A DNA stretch of 15,162 bases from Betaproteobacteria bacterium (lineage in GTDB: Bacteria > Pseudomonadota > Gammaproteobacteria > Burkholderiales > Burkholderiaceae_E), in the NCBI GenBank assembly GCA_016868095.1, contig VGHV01000024.1, positions 1-15,162 of the forward strand. The letters are read 5' to 3'. Positions 1 through 7,203 of this stretch are shown here, in pieces. The notes under the pieces were generated by a model. The model was not told where the DNA came from. It made no database searches and was given only the letters and a program-made list of their open reading frames with translations. The position numbers and the translations under genes are program-made. Positions within the stretch are counted from its first letter, which is position 1. Every line of letters begins with the position of its first letter.

Positions 1-225
1 GGCCTTGATCGGCGCACCCGTAGCATGCTCAATCTTGCGATGCTCTCAGCACTCGGTCGCGCTCATGAACTGAAACTCCATATCCGTGGGGCCTTGACCA
101 ATGGCGTAAGCAAGGAAGAAATTCGCGAAGTACTCATCCAATCGGCTGTTTATGCGGGCATTCCTGCCGGGGTGGAAGCCTTCCGTTGCGCCAAAGAAGT
201 CTTTGCCGAACTCGATAAGCAGTGA
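1..225 (+). CDS. Carboxymuconolactone decarboxylase-family protein, C-terminal part (5' end outside window)
   Basis: The frame is open from base 1 to the TGA at 223-225, giving the last 74 residues. The fragment starts GLDRRTRSMLNLAML and continues through AHELKLHIRGALTNGVSKEEI, EVLIQSAVYAGIPAGVEAF and an AKEVF helix. This is the typical helical end of the CMD/AhpD-like fold as seen in PcaC-type 4-carboxymuconolactone decarboxylases, which convert gamma-carboxymuconolactone to beta-ketoadipate enol-lactone in protocatechuate breakdown. The AhpD CxxC pair is not present in the visible part, which favours the PcaC-like side of the family. The stop lies 7 bases before the next gene's ATG, so the two are very likely cotranscribed. 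The family is well supported. The exact substrate is not: many CMD-family proteins next to dehydrogenases are uncharacterised. Confidence 0.85.
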   Translation, partial: GLDRRTRSMLNLAMLSALGRAHELKLHIRGALTNGVSKEEIREVLIQSAVYAGIPAGVEAFRCAKEVFAELDKQ

Positions 226-232
226 GGCCAAC

Positions 233-1159
233 ATGACTGAGACTCCGATGCTGGGTTTTATTGGCCTGGGCAATATGGGTTTGCCGATGGCCTCGCGTCT
301 GCTTGCCGCTGGACACAAACTCGTTGCCTTCGATTTGCGCAAGGAAGCTTGCGATGCGCTGGCAGCACAGGGCGCAGAGATTGCGACAAGCCCGCGAGCT
401 GTCGCCGATCGAGCCAAGACAGTGTTCTTGAGCTTACCCACGCCGCAAGTTGTTCGGGCCGTCATCGAAGGCCAGCATGAGGCCGAGGGGCTCATCGGTG
501 CAGCATCCATAAAAGTCTTGGTTGATTTATCGACCACGGGGGCGAGCATAACCAAGGCGCTGGCTCAGCACGTTCAAAAAGCTGGCATTCGCTATGTTGA
601 TTCGCCGGTTAGTGGTGGCGTCAATGGTGCAGTTAAAGGCACGCTTGCAGTCATGTGCGCTTGTGCTCGCACCGATTATGAATCGCTCGAAGCACTACTT
701 TCTGTCTTTGGTAAAGCCTTTCATGTGGGTGAATCCCCTGGCCTTGGTCAGAGCATGAAGCTTGCGAACAATATGCTTTCTGCAACCGCCATGGCAGCCA
801 GCGCTGAGGCTATCGCCTTTGGCGTCAAACAAGGGCTCAACCCCATGGTGATGGCAGAAGTGATCAATGTGTCAACCGGCGCAAACACAGCGATTCGCGA
901 TAAGTTTCCCAAAGCCATCATCCCGAGGCTTTTTAACTTTGGCTTTGCAAGTGGCTTGATGAATAAAGATGTTCAGCTCTGTCTCCAGGAGGCGCAGGCT
1001 TGCGGCGTTCCGATGGCCGTTGGCTCAGCGGTCGGCGCGATTTGGAACGAAACCGTTGAGCAACTCGGAGCCGAAAGCGACTTTACTGAGGTCGCAAAAA
1101 TCATCGAGACAAAGGCTGGTGTTGTGATTGAAGTTAAAACACCATCATCCAAGGAGTAG
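233..1159 (+). CDS. 3-hydroxyisobutyrate dehydrogenase-family NAD(P)-dependent oxidoreductase
   Basis: This 308-residue protein matches the usual length of the beta-hydroxyacid dehydrogenase family, which oxidises short 3-hydroxyacids to semialdehydes or ketoacids with NAD(P)+. Seen: an N-terminal Rossmann motif GFIGLGNMG at residues 8-16, an acidic residue ending the second strand (FDLRK, D34) that favours NAD, the substrate loop DSPVSGG at 123-129, and the catalytic lysine K176 in QSMKLANN with the following asparagines. The ATG at 233 is chosen because it follows a GAGG-type ribosome site at 225-228 and begins right before the Rossmann strand. An upstream in-frame GTG lies inside the preceding gene and would add 27 residues unlike the family. 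It sits 7 bases after the CMD-like gene and 4 bases before the lactonase-like gene. The substrate is unknown. Confidence 0.9.
   Translation: MTETPMLGFIGLGNMGLPMASRLLAAGHKLVAFDLRKEACDALAAQGAEIATSPRAVADRAKTVFLSLPTPQVVRAVIEGQHEAEGLIGAASIKVLVDLSTTGASITKALAQHVQKAGIRYVDSPVSGGVNGAVKGTLAVMCACARTDYESLEALLSVFGKAFHVGESPGLGQSMKLANNMLSATAMAASAEAIAFGVKQGLNPMVMAEVINVSTGANTAIRDKFPKAIIPRLFNFGFASGLMNKDVQLCLQEAQACGVPMAVGSAVGAIWNETVEQLGAESDFTEVAKIIETKAGVVIEVKTPSSKE
1151..1156 (+). promoter_or_regulatory. Ribosome binding site that fixes a TTG start
   Basis: A perfect AAGGAG lies in the last codons of the preceding dehydrogenase, directly before its TAG stop. It stands 7 bases before TTG 1164, the right distance for initiation there, and is the main reason for calling a TTG start for the lactonase-like gene. 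The alternative ATG at 1128 lies upstream of this site and has none of its own. Confidence 0.8.
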
Positions 1160-1163
1160 CGCT

Positions 1164-1943
1164 TTGGACACTTACGAAGTTTATGCGCTCAAATACGCCG
1201 ATCATCCAAACAGACCTGCAGCCAATAATTTCATCGGTCATGATGAACACGATGGCACCATGCCCATCGATTATTTTGTCTGGCTGATCAAGCAAGGCAG
1301 CAAACACTGGATTGTCGACACCGGCTTCAGTCGACAAGCCGGTGAATCACGTGGAAGGCGATTCCTCGCCTGCCCAGGCGATACGCTTCAAGCCATGGGG
1401 GTAGATCCAGCAAGCATTACCGATGTGATCATCACCCATATGCATTATGACCATTGCGGCAATCATCACTTGTTTGGTGGTGCGCGCTTTCACCTGCAGG
1501 ACCGCGAAATCGCCTACGCGACAGGACGATGCATGTGTTTTAAACCAATGCGCGAAGCCTACGATGAAGAGGATGTCGTCGCAATGGTTCGCCGCGTGCA
1601 TCGCGGTAAAGCAGTATTTCACGATGGCGATGAGGAGATTGCGCCCGGGCTTAGTGTGCATCGAATCGGTGGACACACCATGGGCTTGCAAAGCCTGCGC
1701 ATTCACACTCGAAAAGGCTGGCTGGTGCTCGCATCCGATGCAGCGCATCTCTACGCCAACATGGAACAATCACGGCCATTTCCTATTGTTTATAACGTCG
1801 CCGATATGCTTGAAGGCCACCAAAGGCTTTATCGATTAGCTTCCAGCCCTGATCTGGTGATACCGGGTCATGACCCTCTTGTGATGCAACGCTACCCCTC
1901 GCCTTCTACTGAACTTGAGGGACGCGTTGTAAGACTTGACTAG
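1164..1943 (+). CDS. Metallo-beta-lactamase-fold hydrolase, N-acyl-homoserine-lactonase-like
   Basis: A 259-residue protein with the full metal-binding set of the metallo-beta-lactamase superfamily: HMHYDH at residues 92-97, a later histidine in GGHTMG (H171), the bridging aspartate in ASDAAH (D192) and a C-terminal histidine in IPGHDP (H236). The early IVDTGFS strand (50-56) and the GHTxGxQS pattern are typical of the AHL-lactonase (AiiA-like) branch, so hydrolysis of a lactone ring is the most likely chemistry. Start: TTG 1164, just after the preceding TAG and with an ideal AAGGAG. The in-frame ATG at 1128 would add 12 residues read from the previous gene. Its position with CMD-like and hydroxyacid dehydrogenase genes suggests it opens a catabolic lactone rather than quenching quorum signals, but that is inference. 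There is no signal peptide, so it is cytoplasmic. Confidence 0.85.
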   Translation: MDTYEVYALKYADHPNRPAANNFIGHDEHDGTMPIDYFVWLIKQGSKHWIVDTGFSRQAGESRGRRFLACPGDTLQAMGVDPASITDVIITHMHYDHCGNHHLFGGARFHLQDREIAYATGRCMCFKPMREAYDEEDVVAMVRRVHRGKAVFHDGDEEIAPGLSVHRIGGHTMGLQSLRIHTRKGWLVLASDAAHLYANMEQSRPFPIVYNVADMLEGHQRLYRLASSPDLVIPGHDPLVMQRYPSPSTELEGRVVRLD

Positions 1944-1975
1944 CGTGAGCGGCTTGCGGGTCCGCATCAATCAGC

Positions 1976-2293
1976 TTAGGGATGCGGCCCCCAGGGTGAG
2001 GCCAGCATCAGCTTATTTTGTTGTGATTGCAAGAGCGGTCTTAGTTTTTTCGCAAAAGCCATGAATTGCTCATCGCCAAAAACACCCGCCCAAAACGCGC
2101 GGCGATCAGCATCGTCATCAAACTTCCATAAATGGATAATCTGGTTGATCGCGCCAACATCGCCTGTGAAATAACCAACAAGTTTGGCAGGATGCTTTTG
2201 AAGCGCTGGCCAGCCCTCTTGCTGATAAAGCTGTACCACCTCGGACATCTTTCCAACGACAACATCATAAGTCCTGAGTTCATAAATGGCCAT
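1976..2293 (-). CDS. NIPSNAP-family protein
   Basis: A 105-residue protein starting MAIYELRTYDVVVGKM, the characteristic opening of NIPSNAP-family proteins, followed by LVGYFTGDVGAINQIIHLWKFD, the second conserved block of these dimeric ferredoxin-like (alpha+beta barrel) proteins. The length is normal for the single-domain bacterial form. The biochemical role is not established; bacterial members often sit in catabolic gene clusters, as here. The ATG at 2293 has a strong AAGGAG (complement of 2302-2307) eight bases upstream. It lies 25 bases downstream of the SDR gene on the same strand, so the two probably form an operon. The stop faces the lactonase-like gene 32 bases away, and no convincing terminator is visible between them. 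Confidence 0.85.
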   Translation of the reverse strand: MAIYELRTYDVVVGKMSEVVQLYQQEGWPALQKHPAKLVGYFTGDVGAINQIIHLWKFDDDADRRAFWAGVFGDEQFMAFAKKLRPLLQSQQNKLMLASPWGPHP

Positions 2294-2318
2294 GGATCAC
2301 ACTCCTTTTCTAAAACTT

Positions 2319-3116
2319 TTAAGTAGGCCCGTCATCAGCAGAAATCACTGCCCCGTTAACAAAACCAGAACGACCGCTTGCAAGCATGAGCAAAACCGCA
2401 TCGAGGTCTTCGGGCTTTCCAATACGGCGGCGCGGTAAACGCGCAATCAGCTTTTGCCCTGCATCGCTTTCAAAGTGCGCTTGATTAATTTCGGTCAGAA
2501 TATATCCCGGGCAGATCGCATTGACATTAATATTGTATCGACCCCATTCGAGCGCCATCGCCCGCGTCATATGCACGACTGCGGCTTTGCTCATGCAATA
2601 AACCCCGATCATCGAAAGCACTTCGAGCCCTGCCATCGATGCAATATTAATAATTCTTGAAGCCGGCATCGATTCGAGATTTGGCAAAAGCTTGGCGCGT
2701 TCGATCATCGATTTGGCCACCGCTTGCGCAACAAAAAAGGCGCCACGGGTGTTTGTATTGAAAACAAAATCGAAGTCCTTCTCGGTCACATCACTCAGCC
2801 GCTGCGTCGTGCTCACCCCTGAATTGTTGACCAAGATGTCAATAGGCCCCGCTACAGCCTGCGCCTGGGCAACGCCCGCTTCGATCGACTCGACTGAACT
2901 GACATCCATACACACACAGTAAACCCTCGCACCCTTTGCCTCGAGCCTATCGCGAAGGGCCTCAAGTCGGTCCATACGCCGAGCAGCAATCACCAGCTTG
3001 CAGCCTTGCTCTGCCAGCACCGTCGCAAAGCGAGCACCGAGCCCACTCGAAGCGCCGGTCACCAGCGCCAACTTTCCATCAAGGCCAAACCAATTCGAGT
3101 CTGTTTGTGAATCCAT
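2319..3116 (-). CDS. Short-chain dehydrogenase/reductase (SDR), FabG-like
   Basis: A 265-residue classical SDR that oxidises or reduces an alcohol/ketone with NAD(P)(H). Seen in order: cofactor motif TGASSGLG (20-27), AARR at 45-48 with basic residues favouring NADP, NNSG (97-100, a variant of NNAG), the active-site serine in NIASMAG (S160), and the YxxxK pair Y173 and K177 in YCMSK, then PGYILTEI. All catalytic residues are present. The ATG at 3116 has an AAGGG-type site just upstream; a longer version from 3161 would add 15 residues (MVCETIIALLL...) that are not part of the fold. It is first of a probable two-gene operon with the NIPSNAP gene and is divergent from the ETF-QO gene. The substrate is unknown; context suggests a hydroxyacyl or cyclic alcohol intermediate. 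Confidence 0.9.
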   Translation of the reverse strand: MDSQTDSNWFGLDGKLALVTGASSGLGARFATVLAEQGCKLVIAARRMDRLEALRDRLEAKGARVYCVCMDVSSVESIEAGVAQAQAVAGPIDILVNNSGVSTTQRLSDVTEKDFDFVFNTNTRGAFFVAQAVAKSMIERAKLLPNLESMPASRIINIASMAGLEVLSMIGVYCMSKAAVVHMTRAMALEWGRYNINVNAICPGYILTEINQAHFESDAGQKLIARLPRRRIGKPEDLDAVLLMLASGRSGFVNGAVISADDGPT

Positions 3117-3236
3117 GAAAAAGCCCTTAAGCAACAAAGCGATGATGGTCTCACAGACCACAATGAACCGGCGCCGTTTGCCCTAAAGGCATAGATTGGC
3201 CGACAATCGCAAAGTTTCACTATTGTGGGGATCGAC
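3117..3236. promoter_or_regulatory. Divergent control region between SDR and ETF-QO genes
   Basis: The 120 bases between the two divergent start codons must hold the promoters for both directions. I see no clear operator palindrome. TTGGCC at 3196-3201 and TATTGT at 3221-3226 are 19 bases apart, a poor sigma-70 match that I would not rely on. A GTG at 3225 is an alternative in-frame start for the ETF-QO gene. The same GTGGGG stretch (3225-3230) is more likely a weak ribosome site for ATG 3237. Confidence 0.4.
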
Positions 3237-4883
3237 ATGAGCAGCGAACGCGAGTCCATGGAGTTTGATGTCTTGATTGTGGGCGGAGGTCCAGCCGGCT
3301 TGGCAGCCGCTATTCGTTTGAAGCAACTTGCACAGGCCAATGGCAGCGATTTGCAAGTCTGTTTGATCGAAAAAGGCTCAGAAGTTGGCGCCCACACGCT
3401 CTCGGGTGCGGTCATGGATCCACTTGCCATGAACGAGCTATTTCCAGACTGGAAAGCGCTTGGCGCGCCCCTGGACACCGAGGTTGCTGAAGACCGTTTT
3501 CTATTTCTTTCAAAAAACGACAGCACCTCTATTCCGCCTTGGGCACTTCCCGATTGTTTCGTGAACCACGGCAACTACATCGTTAGCCTGTCCAATGTTG
3601 TGAAGTGGATGGGCAAGCAAGCCGAAGCCTTAGGGGTCGATGTTTACCCGGGATTTCCGGCTGCTGAAATTTTGTATAACGACGATGGCTCAGTAAAAGG
3701 CGTCATCACAGGTGATATGGGTATTGCACGCGATGGCTCACAGCGTGGCGACTATCAACCAGGTATGGCCTTACTTGCGAAATACACCTTCTTTGCTGAA
3801 GGATCCAGAGGCCATTTAGGGCGCCAACTCATCGAACGTTTCCGACTTGACGAGGGTAAAGATCCCCAAAGCTATGGAATTGGACTCAAAGAGCTCTGGG
3901 AAATCGATCCAAAGCAGCATCAAGAAGGCCTGGTCATTCATACCGCGGGATGGCCACTTGAAAGTGACACCTATGGGGGGTCTTTTTTGTATCACATGAA
4001 AGACAATCTGGTCACAACCGGATTTGTCGTAGGACTAGGCTATAGCAATCCCTGGCTTTCACCATTCGATGAATTTCAGCGTTATAAAACACACCCCTCG
4101 ATTCGTCGATTTTTTGAAAGCGGCAAACGCATCGGTTATGGTGCAAGAGCCATTACCGCGGGTGGACTCAACAGCCTGCCACGCTTTGTCTTTCCAGGGG
4201 GCGCACTCCTTGGCTGCGATGCTGGATTCTTAAACGCTTCAAGAATTAAAGGCAGTCACGCTGCCATCAAGACTGGCATGCTTGCCGCCGAAGCCGCCTT
4301 TGAAGCCATTGCGGCGGGTCGCGCTAGCGATCAGCTTGATCGTTATCCACAAGCCTTCGAAGCCTCGTGGCTTTATCAAGAGTTATATAAAGCGCGAAAT
4401 TTCAAACCAGCAATGAGCAAGGGTTTATGGATGGGAACGCTGATTGTGGGTATTGATCAGGTGCTCTTTAAAGGTAAGGCGCCATTTACCTTGCATCAAA
4501 GCCATCATGATCACGAGATGCTTAAGCCAGCCTCAGCTTGTCAGGCGATTGAATATCCTAAACCTGACGGGAAAATTAGTTTCGATCGACTCTCTTCAGT
4601 ATTTATAGCCAACACCAATCACGAGGAAGATCAACCCATTCATTTGACCCTAAAAGACGAAAGCGTTCCGGTTGCACTCAATCTTGAGCGATTTGCCGGC
4701 CCCGAACAGCGCTATTGTCCCGCAGGTGTTTATGAGTATGTTGATGCAGCGCAAGGCAAAAGACTACAAATCAACGCGCAGAACTGCGTTCACTGCAAGA
4801 CCTGCGACATCAAGGACCCAAGTCAAAATATAGTGTGGGTCACACCTGAAGGCGGTGGCGGACCAAATTACGTCGGGATGTAA
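3237..4883 (+). CDS. etfD: Electron transfer flavoprotein:ubiquinone oxidoreductase (ETF-QO)
   Basis: This 548-residue enzyme takes electrons from reduced electron transfer flavoprotein and passes them through FAD and a 4Fe-4S cluster to ubiquinone at the inner membrane, linking acyl-CoA and related dehydrogenases to respiration. Seen: the FAD-binding motif VGGGPAGLAAA (residues 15-25), VCLIEKGSEVGAHTLSGAV typical of ETF-QO, the central GGSFLYH and YGARAITAGGLNSLP blocks, and the C-terminal ferredoxin-like domain with C494 in YCPAGVYEY and C517, C520, C523 in CVHCKTC, ending in the family signature GGPNYVGM. All four cluster cysteines are present, so it should be functional. The ATG at 3237 is preferred; GTG 3225 would add four residues. 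No etfAB genes are in the window. It converges on the next dehydrogenase with a 29-base gap. Confidence 0.95.
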   Translation: MSSERESMEFDVLIVGGGPAGLAAAIRLKQLAQANGSDLQVCLIEKGSEVGAHTLSGAVMDPLAMNELFPDWKALGAPLDTEVAEDRFLFLSKNDSTSIPPWALPDCFVNHGNYIVSLSNVVKWMGKQAEALGVDVYPGFPAAEILYNDDGSVKGVITGDMGIARDGSQRGDYQPGMALLAKYTFFAEGSRGHLGRQLIERFRLDEGKDPQSYGIGLKELWEIDPKQHQEGLVIHTAGWPLESDTYGGSFLYHMKDNLVTTGFVVGLGYSNPWLSPFDEFQRYKTHPSIRRFFESGKRIGYGARAITAGGLNSLPRFVFPGGALLGCDAGFLNASRIKGSHAAIKTGMLAAEAAFEAIAAGRASDQLDRYPQAFEASWLYQELYKARNFKPAMSKGLWMGTLIVGIDQVLFKGKAPFTLHQSHHDHEMLKPASACQAIEYPKPDGKISFDRLSSVFIANTNHEEDQPIHLTLKDESVPVALNLERFAGPEQRYCPAGVYEYVDAAQGKRLQINAQNCVHCKTCDIKDPSQNIVWVTPEGGGGPNYVGM

Positions 4884-4912
4884 ACGCTGAGGCTGTCGGC
4901 TCGCGAAGACGA

Positions 4913-5803
4913 TCAGTTTTCTTTTTGGAACAGTTTCCTATACCAATGAAATACCGAACTATCGTCAGCATCCCGCCAACCATGATCGCAGCTTGCTTGC
5001 ATTTGTTTGGCGGCCACCTCCCCCATGGGCAGGCTTAAGCCCTGCTCCTGAGCCATCAGATTTGCAAGCTTGACATCTTTAGTCAATACATGGGTCTGCG
5101 CAGTAATCCCCGATTCCATGCCTAAGGCTCGCGGCATACGATGGCCAAGCATCCAACTCGCTCCCGAACTCTCATTGATTAAAGCCAGCAAGCTTTGGGG
5201 ATCAAGCCCAAGTTGTTCGCCAAGTGCTAAAGCCTCAGCACCCCCAACGAGATTGATTGCCGCGAGCAAATTATTCACTAACTTAGCCCTTGCACCATCA
5301 CCATAGCGCTCTGAAATCGCGAACAGTTTGCTGCTTAGCTGAGCCAAGACCCCTGCAAGTAGGGCTTGGGTTGTTTGTGGGCCAGCAATCATCATGCTGA
5401 TCTGACCGAGCGCAGCGCGTGCGGGCCCACCCGAGGTCGGTGCATCAAGCGCTAAGGCATTTTTCTCGACAATGCATTGACAGGCAAAGCTTGCCTCCTG
5501 TGGCGATACCGTACTGCAAAAAATAACCCGATGGTCAGGACCTATTGCCGCAAGTAAACTGCCTGATGAGGCAGCGTAAAGTACCTCGCGGACTTGGCTA
5601 GCATTAAGCACGACGACGAGGATCACAGCGCAATCTGCCGCAAGCGAAGCGGGACTTGGATGGACCTTAAAGCCTAAGGAGCGCCCAAGCGCCTCACGCT
5701 TGGGATCGATATCGCAAATGTGGATAATGTGGCCGCAGTCGCGCAGTCGTTCGGCCATGGCCGTACCCATGAGGCCTGCACCGATAAAGCCAATCGATGA
5801 CAA
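4913..5803 (-). CDS. Beta-hydroxyacid dehydrogenase, L-threonate-dehydrogenase (LtnD)-like, TTG start
   Basis: A 296-residue NAD(P)-dependent dehydrogenase of the 3-hydroxyisobutyrate dehydrogenase superfamily. Seen: Rossmann motif GFIGAGLMG (5-13), D31 at the end of strand 2, substrate loop DAPTSGG (120-126), catalytic lysine K174 in AKLVNNLL, and SSGASWMLGHRMPR (212-225), which resembles the GxSWMFENR region of L-threonate and 2-ketogluconate-type dehydrogenases more than true HIBADH. The start must be TTG (complement of 5801-5803): an in-frame TAG stands four codons upstream, and the next ATG would cut into the Rossmann motif. The ribosome site is weak (AGG nine bases upstream), so expression may be low. 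It is only a distant paralogue of the dehydrogenase at 233-1159 and lies just downstream of the RNA-binding protein's terminator. Confidence 0.85.
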   Translation of the reverse strand: MSSIGFIGAGLMGTAMAERLRDCGHIIHICDIDPKREALGRSLGFKVHPSPASLAADCAVILVVVLNASQVREVLYAASSGSLLAAIGPDHRVIFCSTVSPQEASFACQCIVEKNALALDAPTSGGPARAALGQISMMIAGPQTTQALLAGVLAQLSSKLFAISERYGDGARAKLVNNLLAAINLVGGAEALALGEQLGLDPQSLLALINESSGASWMLGHRMPRALGMESGITAQTHVLTKDVKLANLMAQEQGLSLPMGEVAAKQMQASCDHGWRDADDSSVFHWYRKLFQKEN

Positions 5804-5818
5804 AAAGGGAGCCTAAAG

Positions 5819-5845
5819 AACCTTGAGTCAATCCGACTCAAGGTT
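5819..5845 (-). terminator. Rho-independent-type terminator of the RNA-binding protein gene
   Basis: A perfect 10-base inverted repeat (AACCTTGAGT at 5819-5828, its complement at 5836-5845) encloses a 7-base loop. Read on the - strand it begins 17 bases after the stop of the RRM gene and is followed by TTCTTT, a modest U-rich tail. It ends about 15 bases before the TTG start of the downstream dehydrogenase, so readthrough could still feed that gene. Confidence 0.75.
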
Positions 5846-5862
5846 TAGAAAGAAGAACGGTA

Positions 5863-6264
5863 TTAACCGCCAAACTGTCTGGGACGTCTTGGAGGAGCCC
5901 CATCGCCACCACCGCCACCGCCACCCCAGGGTCCGTCACGCCTTGGACCACCTGAGCCACGCGGACCACCAAAGCCGCCTCCGCCACCACCCGGGCCACG
6001 AGGCGGACGACTTTGCTCACGCGCCTGCGCCTCATTTACCACCAGCGCACGACCTTCCATCGATGCGCCGTTGATGGCTTGGATAGCCGATTGAGCCTGC
6101 GAAGCATCGGTCATCGTTACAAAAGCAAAACCACGCGAGCGTCCGGTTTCACGATCAGTCACAATACGTGCCTCGGTAACATCACCGTGAGCCGAAAACA
6201 TGCTTGTCAGTTGTTCGTCGGTGGCTCGCCAGGGCAAGTTGCCGACATAAATCTTGGTAGGCAT
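5863..6264 (-). CDS. Glycine-rich RRM RNA-binding protein
   Basis: A 133-residue protein with one RNA-recognition motif and a low-complexity tail, the architecture of small bacterial/cyanobacterial Rbp proteins, which bind single-stranded RNA and are often cold- or stress-induced. Seen: RNP2 IYVGNL (5-10), PWRATDEQL, RNP1 RGFAFVTM (44-51), INGASMEGRALVVNEA ending the RRM near residue 80, then a Gly/Arg/Pro tail (about 88-133) with runs of six and seven glycines and RGG-like pieces, ending RRPRQFGG. The ATG at 6264 is chosen because the RRM starts immediately after it. The longer frame from 6381 would add a hydrophobic 39-residue stretch foreign to the family and coming from the A/T-rich leader. 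The ribosome site is weak (GGA). It is divergent from lexA, with a long leader suggesting post-transcriptional control. Confidence 0.93.
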   Translation of the reverse strand: MPTKIYVGNLPWRATDEQLTSMFSAHGDVTEARIVTDRETGRSRGFAFVTMTDASQAQSAIQAINGASMEGRALVVNEAQAREQSRPPRGPGGGGGGFGGPRGSGGPRRDGPWGGGGGGGDGAPPRRPRQFGG

Positions 6265-6462
6265 CAGAAAAATCCGGAAATATTCAAAAATCAGCTGAAT
6301 TTCCGAGCTTCTCCACAAAAGAAGACAGGCCGGGAAAGACAACAACAGTAAAAACGTGGTACCACATTTGCACTCTGCCACAAGCTTTGTGATTGCGCAC
6401 TAGGAAATTGATATTTCAGGGTTATTACCGACTAGCGGCGTTGAGGATCAGCCGAAAGTTAC

Positions 6463-6489
6463 TTGCAAAAACCACAAAGGCTGTATAAA
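6463..6489 (+). promoter_or_regulatory. Probable lexA-imuA-imuB promoter
   Basis: TTGCAA at 6463-6468 and TATAAA at 6484-6489 are plausible -35 and -10 elements, although the spacer is short at 15 bases. The -10 lies inside the LexA box, so bound LexA would block RNA polymerase, as expected for autoregulation. Confidence 0.45.
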
Positions 6490-6496
6490 AATACAG
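6481..6496. promoter_or_regulatory. LexA box (SOS operator) upstream of lexA
   Basis: CTGTATAAAAATACAG matches the CTGT-N8-ACAG LexA operator with an A/T-only centre. It ends 39 bases before the lexA ATG. It should make lexA-imuA-imuB DNA-damage inducible and autoregulated. A near-identical box occurs at 15035-15050. Confidence 0.9.
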
Positions 6497-6535
6497 CTTC
6501 TTAATCACTAGCCCCCTTGGTAAAGCCCTAAGAAG

Positions 6536-7201
6536 ATGCGTCAACTCACCAATCGACAGCTCGAAATCCTTGAATTGATTCGCCGGCATATAGCCCAGAC
6601 CGGTTTTCCACCTACCCGCGCAGAGATAGCAAAGGCACTTGGGTTCCGCTCACCCAATGCAGCGGAAGAACACCTAAAAGCTATGGCTCGCAAGGGTGTT
6701 TTAGAAATTGTATCGGGAGCATCTCGCGGCATCCGGATTAATGATTCTGCCCTTCCCCAACATGCAACATCGACTTATGAAGCAAGAGAATCCGCTCCCA
6801 GTCATTGGCTCAGCCTGCCTTTGATTGGCCGCGTTGCCGCTGGCAGCCCTATCCTGGCCCAAGAACATGTTGAAACGCATTTCCGTTTCGACAAGCACTT
6901 ATTCACACAAATGCCAGACTATTTGCTGCGAGTACGCGGCATGAGCATGCGCGATGCAGGCATTCTTGATGGTGACTTAATCGCTGTAAAGCGAACTCAG
7001 CAAGCTCGTCAAGGCCAAATTGTGGTTGCCCGTCTCCACGACGAAGTCACAGTTAAGCGCTTTGAGCAAGACCGGGGTCAAATCAAGCTTTGGCCTGCAC
7101 ACCCTGAATATCAGGTTATTGTTATTGAAGCCAATCATGAAGGCTTTGCACTCGAAGGTATTGCGGTCGGTCTTATCCGGGACAAACAATTCCTTGGTTA
7201 A
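6536..7201 (+). CDS. lexA: LexA, SOS repressor and self-cleaving protease
   Basis: A 221-residue repressor that binds SOS boxes as a dimer and cleaves itself when RecA filaments form on damaged DNA. Seen: N-terminal winged helix-turn-helix ([16 protein letters not shown], then [32 protein letters not shown] helices with ARKGVLEI and ASRGIRI, residues 1-68), a linker, the cleavage site VAAG with the bond A102-G103, the catalytic serine S137 in RGMSMRDAG, and the general-base lysine K174 in EVTVKRF. The 37-residue serine-lysine spacing equals that of E. coli LexA (S119, K156). All key residues are intact. It is preceded by its own LexA box and followed after 2 bases by imuA, so the three genes form one SOS operon. 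Confidence 0.97.
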   Translation: MRQLTNRQLEILELIRRHIAQTGFPPTRAEIAKALGFRSPNAAEEHLKAMARKGVLEIVSGASRGIRINDSALPQHATSTYEARESAPSHWLSLPLIGRVAAGSPILAQEHVETHFRFDKHLFTQMPDYLLRVRGMSMRDAGILDGDLIAVKRTQQARQGQIVVARLHDEVTVKRFEQDRGQIKLWPAHPEYQVIVIEANHEGFALEGIAVGLIRDKQFLG

Positions 7202-7203
7202 GC

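Larger units (their letters stand above)
6265..6535. promoter_or_regulatory. Divergent control region between the RNA-binding protein gene and lexA
   Basis: These 271 bases hold no gene I can support. The lexA side contains a LexA box overlapping a probable promoter. The side towards the RNA-binding protein gene contains an 18-base near-palindrome at 6352-6369 and an A/T-rich leader next to the start codon. Short frames crossing this stretch look like noise. Confidence 0.6.

Noticed and set aside
152..232. Longer N terminus for the first HIBADH-family gene
   Set aside because: It would be read out of frame within the CMD-like gene and adds 27 residues before a Rossmann motif that normally starts near the N terminus; ATG 233 has its own ribosome site.
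46..555. 169-residue - strand frame opposite the dehydrogenase
   Set aside because: It runs across two well-supported + strand genes and shows no recognisable motif; shadow frame.
1944..1975. Small GCGG/CCGC hairpin between the converging lactonase and NIPSNAP genes
   Set aside because: The stem is only four bases with a nine-base loop and no T-run, too weak to call a terminator.
3059..3574. 171-residue - strand frame overlapping the SDR and ETF-QO starts
   Set aside because: It overlaps conserved parts of two real genes in other frames and has no recognisable domain.
6265..6381. 39-residue hydrophobic N-terminal extension of the RRM protein
   Set aside because: It comes from the A/T-rich leader, resembles no RRM family extension, and the RRM begins directly after ATG 6264.
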